Shown: piece after piece, positions 26,377 to 34,536 of the stretch
Position numbering within the stretch: position 1 is the stretch's first letter
How the letters are laid out: each line of letters begins with the position of its first letter
Origin: Actinomycetota bacterium
Lineage (GTDB): Bacteria > Actinomycetota > Thermoleophilia > Gaiellales > Gaiellaceae
Reading direction: 5' to 3'
Assembly (NCBI GenBank): GCA_013816245.1
Contig: JACDEU010000002.1
Span: 62,001 to 126,000 of the forward strand
DNA: 64,000 nt
Made by a program: the position numbers and the translations under genes
Notes under the pieces: model-generated
Told to the model about the DNA's origin: nothing
Databases searched by the model: none
What the model saw: only the letters and a program-made list of their open reading frames with translations

Positions 26377-27082
26377 GCTTCCGGAACCGCTGACGCCGGA
26401 TCGTGTCCGGCGCCTTTGCGACTACCACTATGGCGTCGGGTCCGACGGTCTGCTCGAGGTGATGAAGGTCCAAGGGTCGCACGCGGAGGTCTGCATCTGG
26501 AACCCGGACGGCTCGACAGCGGAGTTGTCGGGCAACGGCATGCGAATCGTCGCGGCCTGGCTCGCGCGTGAATCGCAGTCCGAGCGGGTGACGATGGTGG
26601 TGGGCCTACGCGAAGTCGAGGCGATCGTTCGAGAGGGCGACAAGATCGAGCTCGATGTCGGGCGCGTCGAGGTGGGGGAGACCGAGACGCTCGACCTCGG
26701 CGACGAGCGCGTGGAGTTCACGCCCGTGTCCGTGGGCAACCCGCACGCCGTCGTGCGCCGGGAGCCGGAACGCGGCGAACTGCGGCGAGTCGGTCCACGC
26801 ATCGAACGACACTCGCGCTTTCCGGAGCGAACGAACGTGCAGCTCGTTCGCGTCGACGGCTTGCACGACCTGACGGTCGGCGTGTGGGAACGTGGGGCCG
26901 GGGAGACGCTGGCATCGGGCACCAGCGCCATCGCGACGGCGGCCGCAGCGGTTGCGAACGGCTGGTGCAAGAGCCCAGTGCACGTCCATCTGCCCGGAGG
27001 GGATCTCCTCGTCGAGCTGTCGGACGGCGGCGCGAAGCTCACCGGGCCGGCAGAGGAGATCTGCCGCATCGAATTGGTCTAG
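26318..27082 (+). CDS. dapF: Diaminopimelate epimerase homologue with Ser-Ser active site
   Basis: 254 residues with the DapF fold: KWQALGNDYLLVE start, HYGVGSDG, WNPDGSTAE, SVGNPHAV, RTNVQ and ERGAGETLA blocks. In characterised DapF two cysteines act as the acid/base pair (in CGNG and ACGTGA). Here both are serine: Ser71 in LSGNGMR (codon TCG 26528) and Ser200 in LASGTSA (TCG 26915). Everything else is conserved, and the gene faces dapD-dapC, so a role in lysine/peptidoglycan precursor synthesis is likely, but the chemistry needs checking. ATG 26318 lies inside miaA. The stop overlaps the dapD stop on the other strand in a shared CTAG. Confidence 0.85.
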   Translation: MTLSKWQALGNDYLLVERAELPEPLTPDRVRRLCDYHYGVGSDGLLEVMKVQGSHAEVCIWNPDGSTAELSGNGMRIVAAWLARESQSERVTMVVGLREVEAIVREGDKIELDVGRVEVGETETLDLGDERVEFTPVSVGNPHAVVRREPERGELRRVGPRIERHSRFPERTNVQLVRVDGLHDLTVGVWERGAGETLASGTSAIATAAAAVANGWCKSPVHVHLPGGDLLVELSDGGAKLTGPAEEICRIELV

Positions 27083-27831
27083 CCGCCGAGACCGTGCTCG
27101 CGGAGCGCGGCGTTCAGGCTCACTTTGAGGTCCGTCGACTCGCTCCGCCAGCCGACGATCAGCGCGCACGCGAGCTGGTACGTGCCCGCGGGAAACTCCT
27201 TCGGGCGTGTGCCGGGCACGACGATCGCCCGGGGCGGCACGAAGCCCCGGTGCTCGACCGGCTCGTCACCCGTCACGTCGATGATCGGAACCGACGACGT
27301 CAGCGACACGTTCGGTCCGATCACTGCGCCCGCTCCGACGCGCACGCCTTCGGTCAGGATCGCCCGCGAGCCGACGAATGCTCCGTCCTCGACGATGACC
27401 GGACGTGCACCGGGCGGCTCGAGCACCCCGCCGATTCCGACGCCTCCGGCGAGATGCACGTCGGCGCCGATCTGCGCGCCCGAACCGACAGTCGCCCAGG
27501 TGTCGACCATCGTGCGGGGACCGACCCAGGCTCCGATGTTCACATAGCTCGGCATCATCACGACGCCCGGCGACAAAAAAGATCCGTAGCGTGCGACTGC
27601 AGGCGGAACGACGCGCACGCCCAGCTTCTCGTAGTCGTGCTTGAGCGGAATCTTGTCGTGGTACTCGAACGGCCCGACCTCTTGCGGCTCCATCTGCCGT
27701 AGCCGGAAGAACTCGAGGATCGCCTCCTGGACTTCCGGGTTCACGCGCCAGTCCCCGTCGACGGGCTCAGCGACGCGCACTTCCCCGCGGTCGAGCTTCG
27801 CGATCAGCGCCTCGACTCGCTCCGCGTTCAC
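27079..27831 (-). CDS. dapD: Tetrahydrodipicolinate N-succinyltransferase
   Basis: 250-residue left-handed beta-helix acyltransferase that succinylates tetrahydrodipicolinate on the way to DAP and lysine. Visible: RYGSFLSPGVVMMPSYVNIG, the hexapeptide-repeat core GSGAQIGADVHLAGGVGIGG and GAGAVIGPNVSLTSS. GTG 27831 overlaps the dapC stop as GTGA, so the two form an operon. The far upstream codons of the same frame are inside dapC and are not used. Confidence 0.93.
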   Translation of the reverse strand: MNAERVEALIAKLDRGEVRVAEPVDGDWRVNPEVQEAILEFFRLRQMEPQEVGPFEYHDKIPLKHDYEKLGVRVVPPAVARYGSFLSPGVVMMPSYVNIGAWVGPRTMVDTWATVGSGAQIGADVHLAGGVGIGGVLEPPGARPVIVEDGAFVGSRAILTEGVRVGAGAVIGPNVSLTSSVPIIDVTGDEPVEHRGFVPPRAIVVPGTRPKEFPAGTYQLACALIVGWRSESTDLKVSLNAALREHGLGG

Positions 27832-28985
27832 AGCGCCTGCTCGAGAATCTCGGCGGCCCGCCGGCACTCCGCCTCGGTGGGCACGAGCGCCATGCGCCAG
27901 TAGCCCTCCCCGGCTGGCCCGAAGAACGTGCCGGGGGAGACGATCAGGCCGTGGTCGAGCAGCCCGGTCGCGAACGCTTCGGACGTCTCACCCTCCGGCA
28001 CCTCGAGCCAGAGGAACATGGTCGCCTTGCTCCCGGCGACCCGGATGCCCTTCCGGTCCAGTGTCGGCAACAAGGCGTCGCGCTTTCGCCGGTACGCCGC
28101 TCGCGTGCGCTCGACATGTGCCTCGTCGTTCCACGCGACGATCGAAGCACGCTGCACGAACTCCTGTGGCGCGGTGCCTACCGAGGGTCTGAACTGTTTC
28201 AAGGCTCCGATCAGGTCCGAATCTGCGGCCGCGAAGCCAGAGCGGTATCCGGTCATCGACGAGCGCTTGCTCAGTGTGTTGAAGACGGCGACGTTCCCGC
28301 GGTCGCGCACCTCGAGCGCAGAGTGGGGAGGATCGGCGAACCAGAGCTCGGTGTACGCCTCGTCCGAGGCGAGCAAGAACCCGTGCTCTTCCGAAAGGTC
28401 GGCGAGCTGCTTCAGAAAGTCGAGGGGAGCCACAGCGCCCGTCGGGTTATTCGGATAGTTGATCCAGACGATCGCCGCCCGGTTCCAGGTCGCGGCGTCG
28501 ACCTCATCGAGGTCTGGCAGGAAGCCGTTCTCCTCGAGCAGCGGAAGCTGGAGGACTTCGGCTCCCGCGAAGACGGCCCCCCGGTCGGGCACGGGGTAGC
28601 CCGGCTCGGTCGTCACGACGAGTCGCCGGTCGCCGTCACGGTCGACGAGAACCTGCGCGAGCAGGAAGATCGCTTCCTTCGATCCGTAGGTCGGGATGAT
28701 CTCGGTGTCGGGGTCGAGCTCGACACCGAAGCGACGTGCGCACCAGCGCGCGACGGATTGACGGAGCTCGGGCAGCCCCTCGGCGAGCGGATAGGTCGAG
28801 ATCTCGGGCAGGCTCGCAGCGAGCGCCGCGCGGATCATCGCCTCGGTCGGCTCGCGCGGATCCCCCTTGCCGAAATCGATCAGGTCGACACCCTGCGCGG
28901 CGAGCCGTCGCTTGGCCTCTTCGAGCTTGACGAAGGGATAGGTCCCGGTCGCGGTGAGGGCGGGTGAGAGCTGGACGCGGGCCAT
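27828..28985 (-). CDS. dapC: Succinyldiaminopimelate aminotransferase (class I/II, PLP)
   Basis: 385-residue PLP enzyme. The pyridoxal Lys is in NTLSKRSSMTGYRSG; the NPTG motif appears in INYPNNPTGAV and the Asp/Tyr pocket in LASDEAYTELWF; C-terminal Arg binds carboxylate. Its operon with dapD identifies the transamination of N-succinyl-2-amino-6-ketopimelate as the probable reaction. ATG 28985 is 7 nt after a CAGAAT box on the minus strand, a leaderless start. Divergent from hflX. Confidence 0.9.
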   Translation of the reverse strand: MARVQLSPALTATGTYPFVKLEEAKRRLAAQGVDLIDFGKGDPREPTEAMIRAALAASLPEISTYPLAEGLPELRQSVARWCARRFGVELDPDTEIIPTYGSKEAIFLLAQVLVDRDGDRRLVVTTEPGYPVPDRGAVFAGAEVLQLPLLEENGFLPDLDEVDAATWNRAAIVWINYPNNPTGAVAPLDFLKQLADLSEEHGFLLASDEAYTELWFADPPHSALEVRDRGNVAVFNTLSKRSSMTGYRSGFAAADSDLIGALKQFRPSVGTAPQEFVQRASIVAWNDEAHVERTRAAYRRKRDALLPTLDRKGIRVAGSKATMFLWLEVPEGETSEAFATGLLDHGLIVSPGTFFGPAGEGYWRMALVPTEAECRRAAEILEQAL

Positions 28986-28992
28986 GGTGGGG

Positions 28993-29017
28993 ATTCTGCC
29001 CAGTTGGTGGGCATAAT
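28993..29017. promoter_or_regulatory. Overlapping divergent leaderless promoters (dapC / hflX)
   Basis: On the plus strand TGGGCATAAT (hexamer 29012-29017) ends 6 nt before the hflX GTG 29024. On the minus strand TGGGCAGAAT (hexamer 28998-28993) ends 7 nt before the dapC ATG 28985. Both share the TGGGCA extension, and only 38 bp separate the two start codons. Confidence 0.6.
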
Positions 29018-29023
29018 CCGTCC

Positions 29024-30343
29024 GTGACCCGACGCCAGCCGGACCCCGCGCTGGAGCGTGGGTTCATCGTCGCCGTGCTGGCCCAGGGGATCGACTCCGA
29101 ATCCGAGCTGGCCGAGCTTCGAGAGCTCGCCCGAACAGCCCTCGTCGAGCCGATCGACGAGCTTGTGCAGCACCGGCCCCGACCGGAGACACGGACCTAC
29201 CTCGGAAAGGGAAAGCTGGAGGAGCTGAAACGCTCCTACAAGGAGTCCGGGGCCGAGGTGCTCCTGGTGGACGACGAGCTCGAACCGGCCCAGCAGCGCT
29301 CGCTCGAGAACGCACTCCAGGCGCGCGTCGTCGATCGGACCCAGCTGATCCTGGACATTTTCGCGCAGCACGCGAGGAGCGCCGAAGGCAAGCTCCAGGT
29401 CGAGGTCGCACAGCTGGAATACAACCTCCCGCGGATGCGCGGCATGTGGCAGCACCTCGAGCGTCTCGGCGGCGGCATGGGCTCGCTCGGCGCAGGCGTC
29501 GGGACACGCGGCCCCGGCGAGTCGCAGCTCGAGACCGACCGCCGAATCGCGCGGCGGCGCATCACGCTCCTGCGCAGACGGTTGAAGGACCTGAGCAAGC
29601 AGCGTGAGGTACGCCGGAAGGAACGTCAGCGCACGGAGTCGCCGACGGTGGCGCTGGCGGGTTACACGAACGTCGGCAAATCGACACTCCTGAATGCCCT
29701 GACGGACGCCGACGTGTCGGTAAACAACCGGTTGTTCGAAACGCTGGATCCGACGACTCGCTCGTTCGAGCACGACGGCCGCCGATATCTCGTGACGGAC
29801 ACGGTCGGTTTCATCCGCCGGCTGCCGACTGAGCTCGTGCAGGGCTTCGCCGCAACCCTCGAGGAGACGCTCGTCGCGGATCTCGTGCTCCTCGTCGTGG
29901 ATGCGTCGGCGCCGGACGAACGGCTCGACGAGCAGGAGGCCGCGGTCCGGAGCGTGTTGCACGACATCGGGGCGGACGACATTCCGCTCGAAGTGGTCGT
30001 GAACAAGATCGATACCGTCGACGCCTTGCGCCGCCGGCGACTAGCCAATCGTTTTCCCGAGGCGATACAGATCTCTGCGCTCAAGGGCAAAGGTGTAGAA
30101 GGGTTGCGTGCGCGCCTGGCGGAGCGGTTTGCGGACCGCTTCGAGGCCGTTCACCTGTTTCTCCCCTACGAGGACGGGGGAAAGCTCGCAGAGCTGTATG
30201 CACTCGGTGCTCCGATCGAGGAACGCGAAGATCAGGCAGACGGTGTCTATGTTCGAGCGCGGTTGCCGCGGCGGGAGCTGCGGCGCTTCGCCCGCTACCT
30301 GGTGGCGGAGGCGCGCTCTGAGCCTGCGCGTCGTGCACGTTGA
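29024..30343 (+). CDS. hflX: GTPase HflX, ribosome-splitting factor
   Basis: 439 residues. An N-terminal HflX domain (about 1-190; GTRGPGESQLETDRR, GGGMGSLGAGVG) precedes a GTPase domain with G1 GYTNVGKST, G3 DTVGF and G4 NKID, and a short C-terminal domain. HflX binds 50S and rescues stalled ribosomes, notably in heat stress and antibiotic exposure. GTG 29024 is chosen by the promoter spacing. The stop overlaps the dut TTG (TTGA). Confidence 0.93.
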   Translation: MTRRQPDPALERGFIVAVLAQGIDSESELAELRELARTALVEPIDELVQHRPRPETRTYLGKGKLEELKRSYKESGAEVLLVDDELEPAQQRSLENALQARVVDRTQLILDIFAQHARSAEGKLQVEVAQLEYNLPRMRGMWQHLERLGGGMGSLGAGVGTRGPGESQLETDRRIARRRITLLRRRLKDLSKQREVRRKERQRTESPTVALAGYTNVGKSTLLNALTDADVSVNNRLFETLDPTTRSFEHDGRRYLVTDTVGFIRRLPTELVQGFAATLEETLVADLVLLVVDASAPDERLDEQEAAVRSVLHDIGADDIPLEVVVNKIDTVDALRRRRLANRFPEAIQISALKGKGVEGLRARLAERFADRFEAVHLFLPYEDGGKLAELYALGAPIEEREDQADGVYVRARLPRRELRRFARYLVAEARSEPARRAR

Positions 30344-30774
30344 TCGAGCTGCCGATTCAGCGTCTGCGTCCAGAGGCGGTCGTCCCGGAACGTGCGTACA
30401 GCGGTGACGCCGGCCTCGATCTCACTGCGTGTGAACATGTCGAGCTCGCTCCCGGCGAGCGAGCATTGGTCGGCACCGGTCTGGCGGTCGCGATCCCCGA
30501 GGGATATGCCGGTTTCGTTCAGCCGCGTTCCGGCCTTGCTGCGCAGAACGGCCTGACGGTCGTCAACTCTCCCGGTCTGGTGGACTCGGGCTATCGCGGG
30601 GAGCTGCGCGTCGTGCTCCTGAACACCGATCGTGTAGAGCCTTTCGTAGTCGAGCCAGGGATGAGGATCGCCCAGCTCGTCGTGCTACCGATCCCCGAGC
30701 TCGAGCTCGTCGAAGTCGAAGAGCTTCCCTCGAGCGAGCGTGGCGTTCGCGGCTTCGGCTCCTCTGCGGCGTGA
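30340..30774 (+). CDS. dut: dUTP diphosphatase
   Basis: 144-residue trimeric dUTPase. Conserved motifs in order: AGLDLTA, PRSGLA, GLVDSGYRGEL with the catalytic Asp, MRIAQLVV and the C-terminal RGVRGFGSS arm that closes over the substrate. It removes dUTP and supplies dUMP for thymidylate. TTG 30340 overlaps the hflX stop; the stop overlaps the Nudix GTG. Confidence 0.95.
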   Translation: MIELPIQRLRPEAVVPERAYSGDAGLDLTACEHVELAPGERALVGTGLAVAIPEGYAGFVQPRSGLAAQNGLTVVNSPGLVDSGYRGELRVVLLNTDRVEPFVVEPGMRIAQLVVLPIPELELVEVEELPSSERGVRGFGSSAA

Positions 30775-31232
30775 CGGCGCCGGAGCCCCGCATTCGCGTT
30801 TCGGCGATCCTCCGCTGGAAGGAGAGCGTGCTGCTGTGCAGGCACGAGAAGCCGGGTAAGGAGTACTGGCTGCTGCCCGGCGGCGGAGTCAACTCCGGCG
30901 AAAGCCTGGTCGATGCGCTGCACCGCGAGCTTGCCGAGGAGATCGGGATCGACGATCAGCTGCCCGTGGAAGGACCGGTCGCAATCGTTGACTCGATCGC
31001 ACCCGCGCAGAGCTTCGCACCGAAGCACGTCGTGCAGATCATCTTCGCGGGTGACCTCGGCGGCAGGTCGCTCGAGGCGGTCACGTCGACGGACGCAGCG
31101 GTCCGCGGACATAGCCTCTTCCCCGTCGGAGACCTCGACGACGTGGTGTTGCACCCACCGATCCAGCGCTTCCTCAGTCGCTGGCAGCCCGGTGATCCAG
31201 CCGTCTATCTCGGCGCACTGTGGGCACGTTGA
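30771..31232 (+). CDS. Nudix hydrolase
   Basis: 153 residues with a complete Nudix box, GGGVNSGESLVDALHRELAE followed by EIG (about residues 38-60), giving Mg2+-dependent cleavage of nucleoside diphosphates linked to another moiety. Substrate unknown. Its GTG overlaps the dut stop, so a house-cleaning role in nucleotide sanitation is plausible. A hairpin follows before the converging murT-gatD operon. Confidence 0.9.
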   Translation: MTAPEPRIRVSAILRWKESVLLCRHEKPGKEYWLLPGGGVNSGESLVDALHRELAEEIGIDDQLPVEGPVAIVDSIAPAQSFAPKHVVQIIFAGDLGGRSLEAVTSTDAAVRGHSLFPVGDLDDVVLHPPIQRFLSRWQPGDPAVYLGALWAR

Positions 31233-31312
31233 TCCAGTCTCGGCGCTGTCGCAAGGGGAAGACCTACACGTTTCCGCGTTAGGCTCGCCGCCGAGGGTGG
31301 CGGGTCCGAGAA

Positions 31313-31335
31313 CCCCACCCCCTTTGAGGGTGGGG
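31313..31335. terminator. Hairpin between converging Nudix and gatD genes
   Basis: CCCCACCC (31313-31320) pairs with GGGTGGGG (31328-31335), loop CCTTTGA. No long T-run follows; it may act in both directions. Confidence 0.5.
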
Positions 31336-31349
31336 GGTGCGTGCAGGGC

Positions 31350-32099
31350 TCAGTGACGGCCGCCGCGGGATTCTGCTCGGCGGGCTGAGACCGCGTGGGC
31401 TTCCGTCTCGAGTTCGTCGGGGAGGGGGATGAGCTCCGGGGCCTCGCCGAGGCGATGGGCCAGGGCCTGCACGAGCAGCCAGTCGGCGAACCACGGATTC
31501 CGCGGCAGGAGTGGTCCGTGCAGGTACGTGCCGACGACGCGGCCCACGCGACAGCCTTCGAACCCGCTCTCGCCGTCGTTGCCGAACCCGGCGACGACGC
31601 GCCCGAGCGGGTGCGCTCCCGGATCGAGCCGGGTTCGACCGACATGGTTCTCGAAGCCCGCAAGCGTGCGTCTGACGCCGGGCTCGAGCTCGCACTCGAG
31701 CAGCACGTCGCCGATCATGCGTTTGTCGCCCGCAATAGTGTCGAAGGGGAGCAAGCCGATGCCGGGCAGGTCAAGTCCGTGGAAATCGCGGTACGAGCGT
31801 CCAAGGAGCTGATAGCCGCCGCACACGGCGAGTACTGCTGAGCCTTCGCCGACCGCTTCAAGTATTCCCTCCGCCTTGGACGCGAGGTCCTGCGCGACGA
31901 GTGCCTGTTCACGATCCTGGCCACCGCCGATGTACAGCAGATCGTGCTCGTTCGGCTGCAGCGGGTCGCCCACCGATACGGAACGCACCTCCAGCTCGTG
32001 ACCCCGCCATGCCGCCCGGCGGGAAAGGACCGCGATGTTGCCGCGGTCGGCGTAGATGTTCAGGTAGTCCGGGTAGAGATGTCCGACGACGATCTTCAC
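31350..32099 (-). CDS. gatD: Lipid II isoglutaminyl synthase, glutaminase subunit GatD
   Basis: 249-residue class I (CobB/CobQ-type) glutamine amidotransferase. The oxyanion/nucleophile region VLAVCGGYQLLG carries the catalytic Cys and the C-terminal GTYLHGPLL the catalytic His. With MurT it amidates the alpha-carboxyl of D-Glu in lipid II. GTG 32099 overlaps the murT stop as GTGA. The same frame is open far upstream, but that part lies antisense inside murT and is not used. Confidence 0.92.
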   Translation of the reverse strand: MKIVVGHLYPDYLNIYADRGNIAVLSRRAAWRGHELEVRSVSVGDPLQPNEHDLLYIGGGQDREQALVAQDLASKAEGILEAVGEGSAVLAVCGGYQLLGRSYRDFHGLDLPGIGLLPFDTIAGDKRMIGDVLLECELEPGVRRTLAGFENHVGRTRLDPGAHPLGRVVAGFGNDGESGFEGCRVGRVVGTYLHGPLLPRNPWFADWLLVQALAHRLGEAPELIPLPDELETEAHAVSARRAESRGGRH

Positions 32100-33466
32100 G
32101 CTGCCCGTTCCCAGTAGGGGCGGACGAAGCCGCGCTCCCCGACGATCTTGCGGAGCGCCAGCATCGCCGTGTACGTCGGCAGGACCACGAGCTCGCCGCC
32201 CGCCGGAGTGAGCTCGAGACCACGGTCGAGCCCGGCCTGCAGCGAGGGCAGGACCGCGATCCGGTCCGGGTCGAGCCCGGCGTACTTGAACCGAAGCGCC
32301 AGCTCCGCTGCGCGATCGCCGGTGGCCACCAGCCTGTCGAGCCCGGCCAGCAGCGGCTCGAAGTCGACATCCCAGATCCAGGAGACGTCGCGCCCGTCCG
32401 CGATCGCGTCGTTCAACCCGATGACGACGACCGGCGGAGCGCCACCGTCGACGATCGTCCGGACGGCCTCGTTGGCGCCGGCCGGATTCTTGATCAACAG
32501 CATCAGGAGGCTGCGGTCGCCGATCGGGATCCGCTCGAAACGGCCGAACGCGGCGCTGAAGGATTCGAGCCCGGCCACGATCTCTTCGAGCGAAGCCCCG
32601 AGGCTCAGGGCGAGCGACGCAGCGGCGAGCGCGTTGTACACGTTGTAGAGACCCGGAAGACCGAGGCGGACGACCCGCTCCCCTGCCGGTGTGGCGAGGG
32701 TGAACGCGACCGATTCGAGGCCGTCCAGCTCGATCTTCCGCGCCGCCACGTCGAGCGGCGGACGACTGTCCCCGCAGGCCGGGCAGCGGTAGTCGCCCAG
32801 GTGTCCCATGTAGGCGGCCGCGTAGTCGTACGGCGTTCCACATCGCACGCAGTACTTCGAATCCGCGGCGTGCTGGAGCGACGCGCGCGCCAGCCCAGGA
32901 TCATCCACCCCGAATACGAGTGCAGCGGAGTGCACGCGCGCGAGGGCGCCGAGCTGGGGATCGTCTCCGTTCACGACGAGAGACGTCCCCGTCGGCAGCC
33001 CGCGCACCGCTTCCCGCCACCGGGCTGCGACGTGCTCGAGCTCTCCGTAGCGGTCGAGCTGGTCGCGGAACAGATTGCCGAGGCAGACGGCCTTCGGCCT
33101 GACCCGGGCCACGATCTCCGGGAGCGCGCCCTCGTCCACCTCGAAGAGGCCGAGCTCGGCGCCGCGCGCGTCGAGGAGCGTCGACGCGACACCCGAGACG
33201 AGATTCGCGCCCGAGCTGTTGTGTGCCAGGCGAAAGCGGTCGCGCAGGATCCGCGCCGCCATCGCCGCAGACGTCGTCTTTCCGTTCGTCGCGGAGATCA
33301 CCGCCGACCCTTCGGGGAGGCGCGCTGCAAGACGATCGATCGATCCAGGATCGAGCTTCCACAGGAGCTTTCCGGGCACGGTCGTCCCGCCTCCGGCACG
33401 CGCCAGACGCGACAGCTTGCCCGCGGCGCGCGCGACGGCGATCTCGGCGGCGAGCGGCAGGGGCAT
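32096..33466 (-). CDS. murT: Lipid II isoglutaminyl synthase subunit MurT
   Basis: 456 residues from ATG 33466 (an in-frame TTG at 33493 would add nine). Mur-ligase ATP site ISATNGKTTSAAM, Mur-ligase middle domain and the MurT-specific C-terminal DUF1727 domain are present. A Cys4 zinc ribbon (YCVRCGTPY and YRCPACGDS) interrupts the central domain, as in other MurT proteins. Works with GatD. This pair indicates amidated peptidoglycan in a Gram-positive-type wall. Confidence 0.93.
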   Translation of the reverse strand: MPLPLAAEIAVARAAGKLSRLARAGGGTTVPGKLLWKLDPGSIDRLAARLPEGSAVISATNGKTTSAAMAARILRDRFRLAHNSSGANLVSGVASTLLDARGAELGLFEVDEGALPEIVARVRPKAVCLGNLFRDQLDRYGELEHVAARWREAVRGLPTGTSLVVNGDDPQLGALARVHSAALVFGVDDPGLARASLQHAADSKYCVRCGTPYDYAAAYMGHLGDYRCPACGDSRPPLDVAARKIELDGLESVAFTLATPAGERVVRLGLPGLYNVYNALAAASLALSLGASLEEIVAGLESFSAAFGRFERIPIGDRSLLMLLIKNPAGANEAVRTIVDGGAPPVVVIGLNDAIADGRDVSWIWDVDFEPLLAGLDRLVATGDRAAELALRFKYAGLDPDRIAVLPSLQAGLDRGLELTPAGGELVVLPTYTAMLALRKIVGERGFVRPYWERAA

Positions 33467-33509
33467 GCGCAAAGCAGGGGGGAGGCTACCCAAGTGCCAC
33501 TGATCCCCC

Positions 33510-33572
33510 GTAGGGGCGAGCTTCGCGGCTCCTACCGCAAAGGGCGAGGTCGATCACCCAGCTCGCCCCTAC
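33510..33572. repeat. 13-bp inverted repeat upstream of murT
   Basis: GTAGGGGCGAGCT (33510-33522) and its perfect complement AGCTCGCCCCTAC (33560-33572) flank 37 nt. It sits between murT and a decayed gene region; it could be a terminator of the lost gene or a small palindromic element. Confidence 0.5.
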
Positions 33573-33608
33573 GTTGCGGACTGGTAACTGCGGCTTGAGA
33601 GGAGAACC

Positions 33609-34230
33609 ATGAGGATCGGAGGTCAACGGCGGGATGTGCGCGCGAGCGCACTCTCGGAAGCGGCAAGCGTGGAACAGGGTCGCGCTCGAACGCGCTCTGG
33701 GGTAGCGGTAAGCAACGCACGGCACTTCTGGCCACACTCGTGCTGACCCTTGTGGTGCCGCTCGGGGCTTCGGCCGTGCCGGCCCGATGGGCATCGAGGC
33801 ATTCGTGGCACCTGGGCTCCTCACATCCGCCCGGTTTCGCCGGCCGACACGTTCTCCGTGATCGTCCAGGGCAAGGGTGAAAACCAGGCCCTCACGCGGT
33901 CGCCGGCGTTCTCGGCCTCTCCATGAAGGCCGCTCGAACCTTCAGCTCGATCGACGGCGTGGCTGTCGACCGGTGCGCAAGTCCTGACCGTCGCAGCCGA
34001 CAAGCACGTGACGGCGATCACGGCCGATTCGCGCGTCCGCCTCTCGTCCGCTTCGTCGGTCAACGAGAAGTGGCCGTTCGTCACCGGCGTGCAGAAGTAC
34101 ACCTCGGCCCCGGCTGCGACGATCGCGATCGTGGACTCCGGCATCGACGCGGCCCGAACCGAAGTTCGCCGGCCGCATCGCAGCCAGCGTCAATCTCAGC
34201 TCGCTCCCCGGCAACTCGCCGGATGACGGG
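33609..34230 (+). pseudogene. Subtilisin-like (S8) serine protease remnant
   Basis: ATG 33609 has a good ribosome-binding site (GAGAGGAGAA) but its frame stops after 45 codons. Across the three frames one finds, in order, a signal peptide (TALLATLVLTLVVPLGASA), a prodomain-like piece (PADTFSVIVQGKG; MKAARTFSSIDGVAV; QVLTVAADKHVTAITAD), and the subtilase Asp motif TIAIVDSGIDA, then FAGRIAASVNLSSLPGN ending at PDDGRG just where the catalytic His motif should begin. At least four frameshifts and a 3' truncation are needed, so this is decay rather than one sequencing error. Confidence 0.75.
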
Positions 34231-34440
34231 CGCGGCCCGCGCCGAGCGGAATGTCCTCGCCTTGCAACCGGTCCGGATAGCCGGTGCCGTCGAAGCACTC
34301 GTGGTGGTGGCGGATTGCGGGCACGGCGTCGTTCAGGAAGCCGAGGCGGTCGATGATGCGTGCCCCTCCTCCGCGTGGCGCTGCATGTTCTGCCCCGCTG
34401 CGTCACTGCCCTCGAGCGGATCCTGCCGCTCGAGAGCCTG
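34230..34440 (-). pseudogene. HD-GYP domain fragment
   Basis: Minus-strand frames read ARIIDRLGFLNDAVPAIRHH, then the HD-GYP hallmark HHECFDGTGYPDRLQGEDIP, which in intact proteins belongs to cyclic-di-GMP phosphodiesterases. The preceding part (DPLEGSDAAG, MQRHAEEG) is one frame away, and the sequence stops abruptly where it meets the subtilase remnant at about 34230. Only about 70 residues of a protein normally over 300 remain. Confidence 0.7.
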
Positions 34441-34501
34441 CAGGGCGAGAACGATCGCGCCCAATTGTCCGCAGTCGCGTCCTAGCCTGCTCAAGCCGTA
34501 C

Positions 34502-34529
34502 TTGCGTTCTTTCCAGAACGCTCTATCCT
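34502..34529 (+). promoter_or_regulatory. Promoter TTGCGT-N16-TATCCT, leaderless gene
   Basis: -35 TTGCGT at 34502-34507 and -10 TATCCT at 34524-34529; the ATG at 34537 follows after 7 nt without a ribosome-binding site. Confidence 0.6.
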
Positions 34530-34536
34530 TATTGGC

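Noticed and set aside
31350-32843. Single 497-residue protein containing GatD
   Set aside because: The upstream part lies antisense inside murT with Arg/Gly-rich shadow composition; GTG 32099 gives the GTGA overlap and the standard GatD length.
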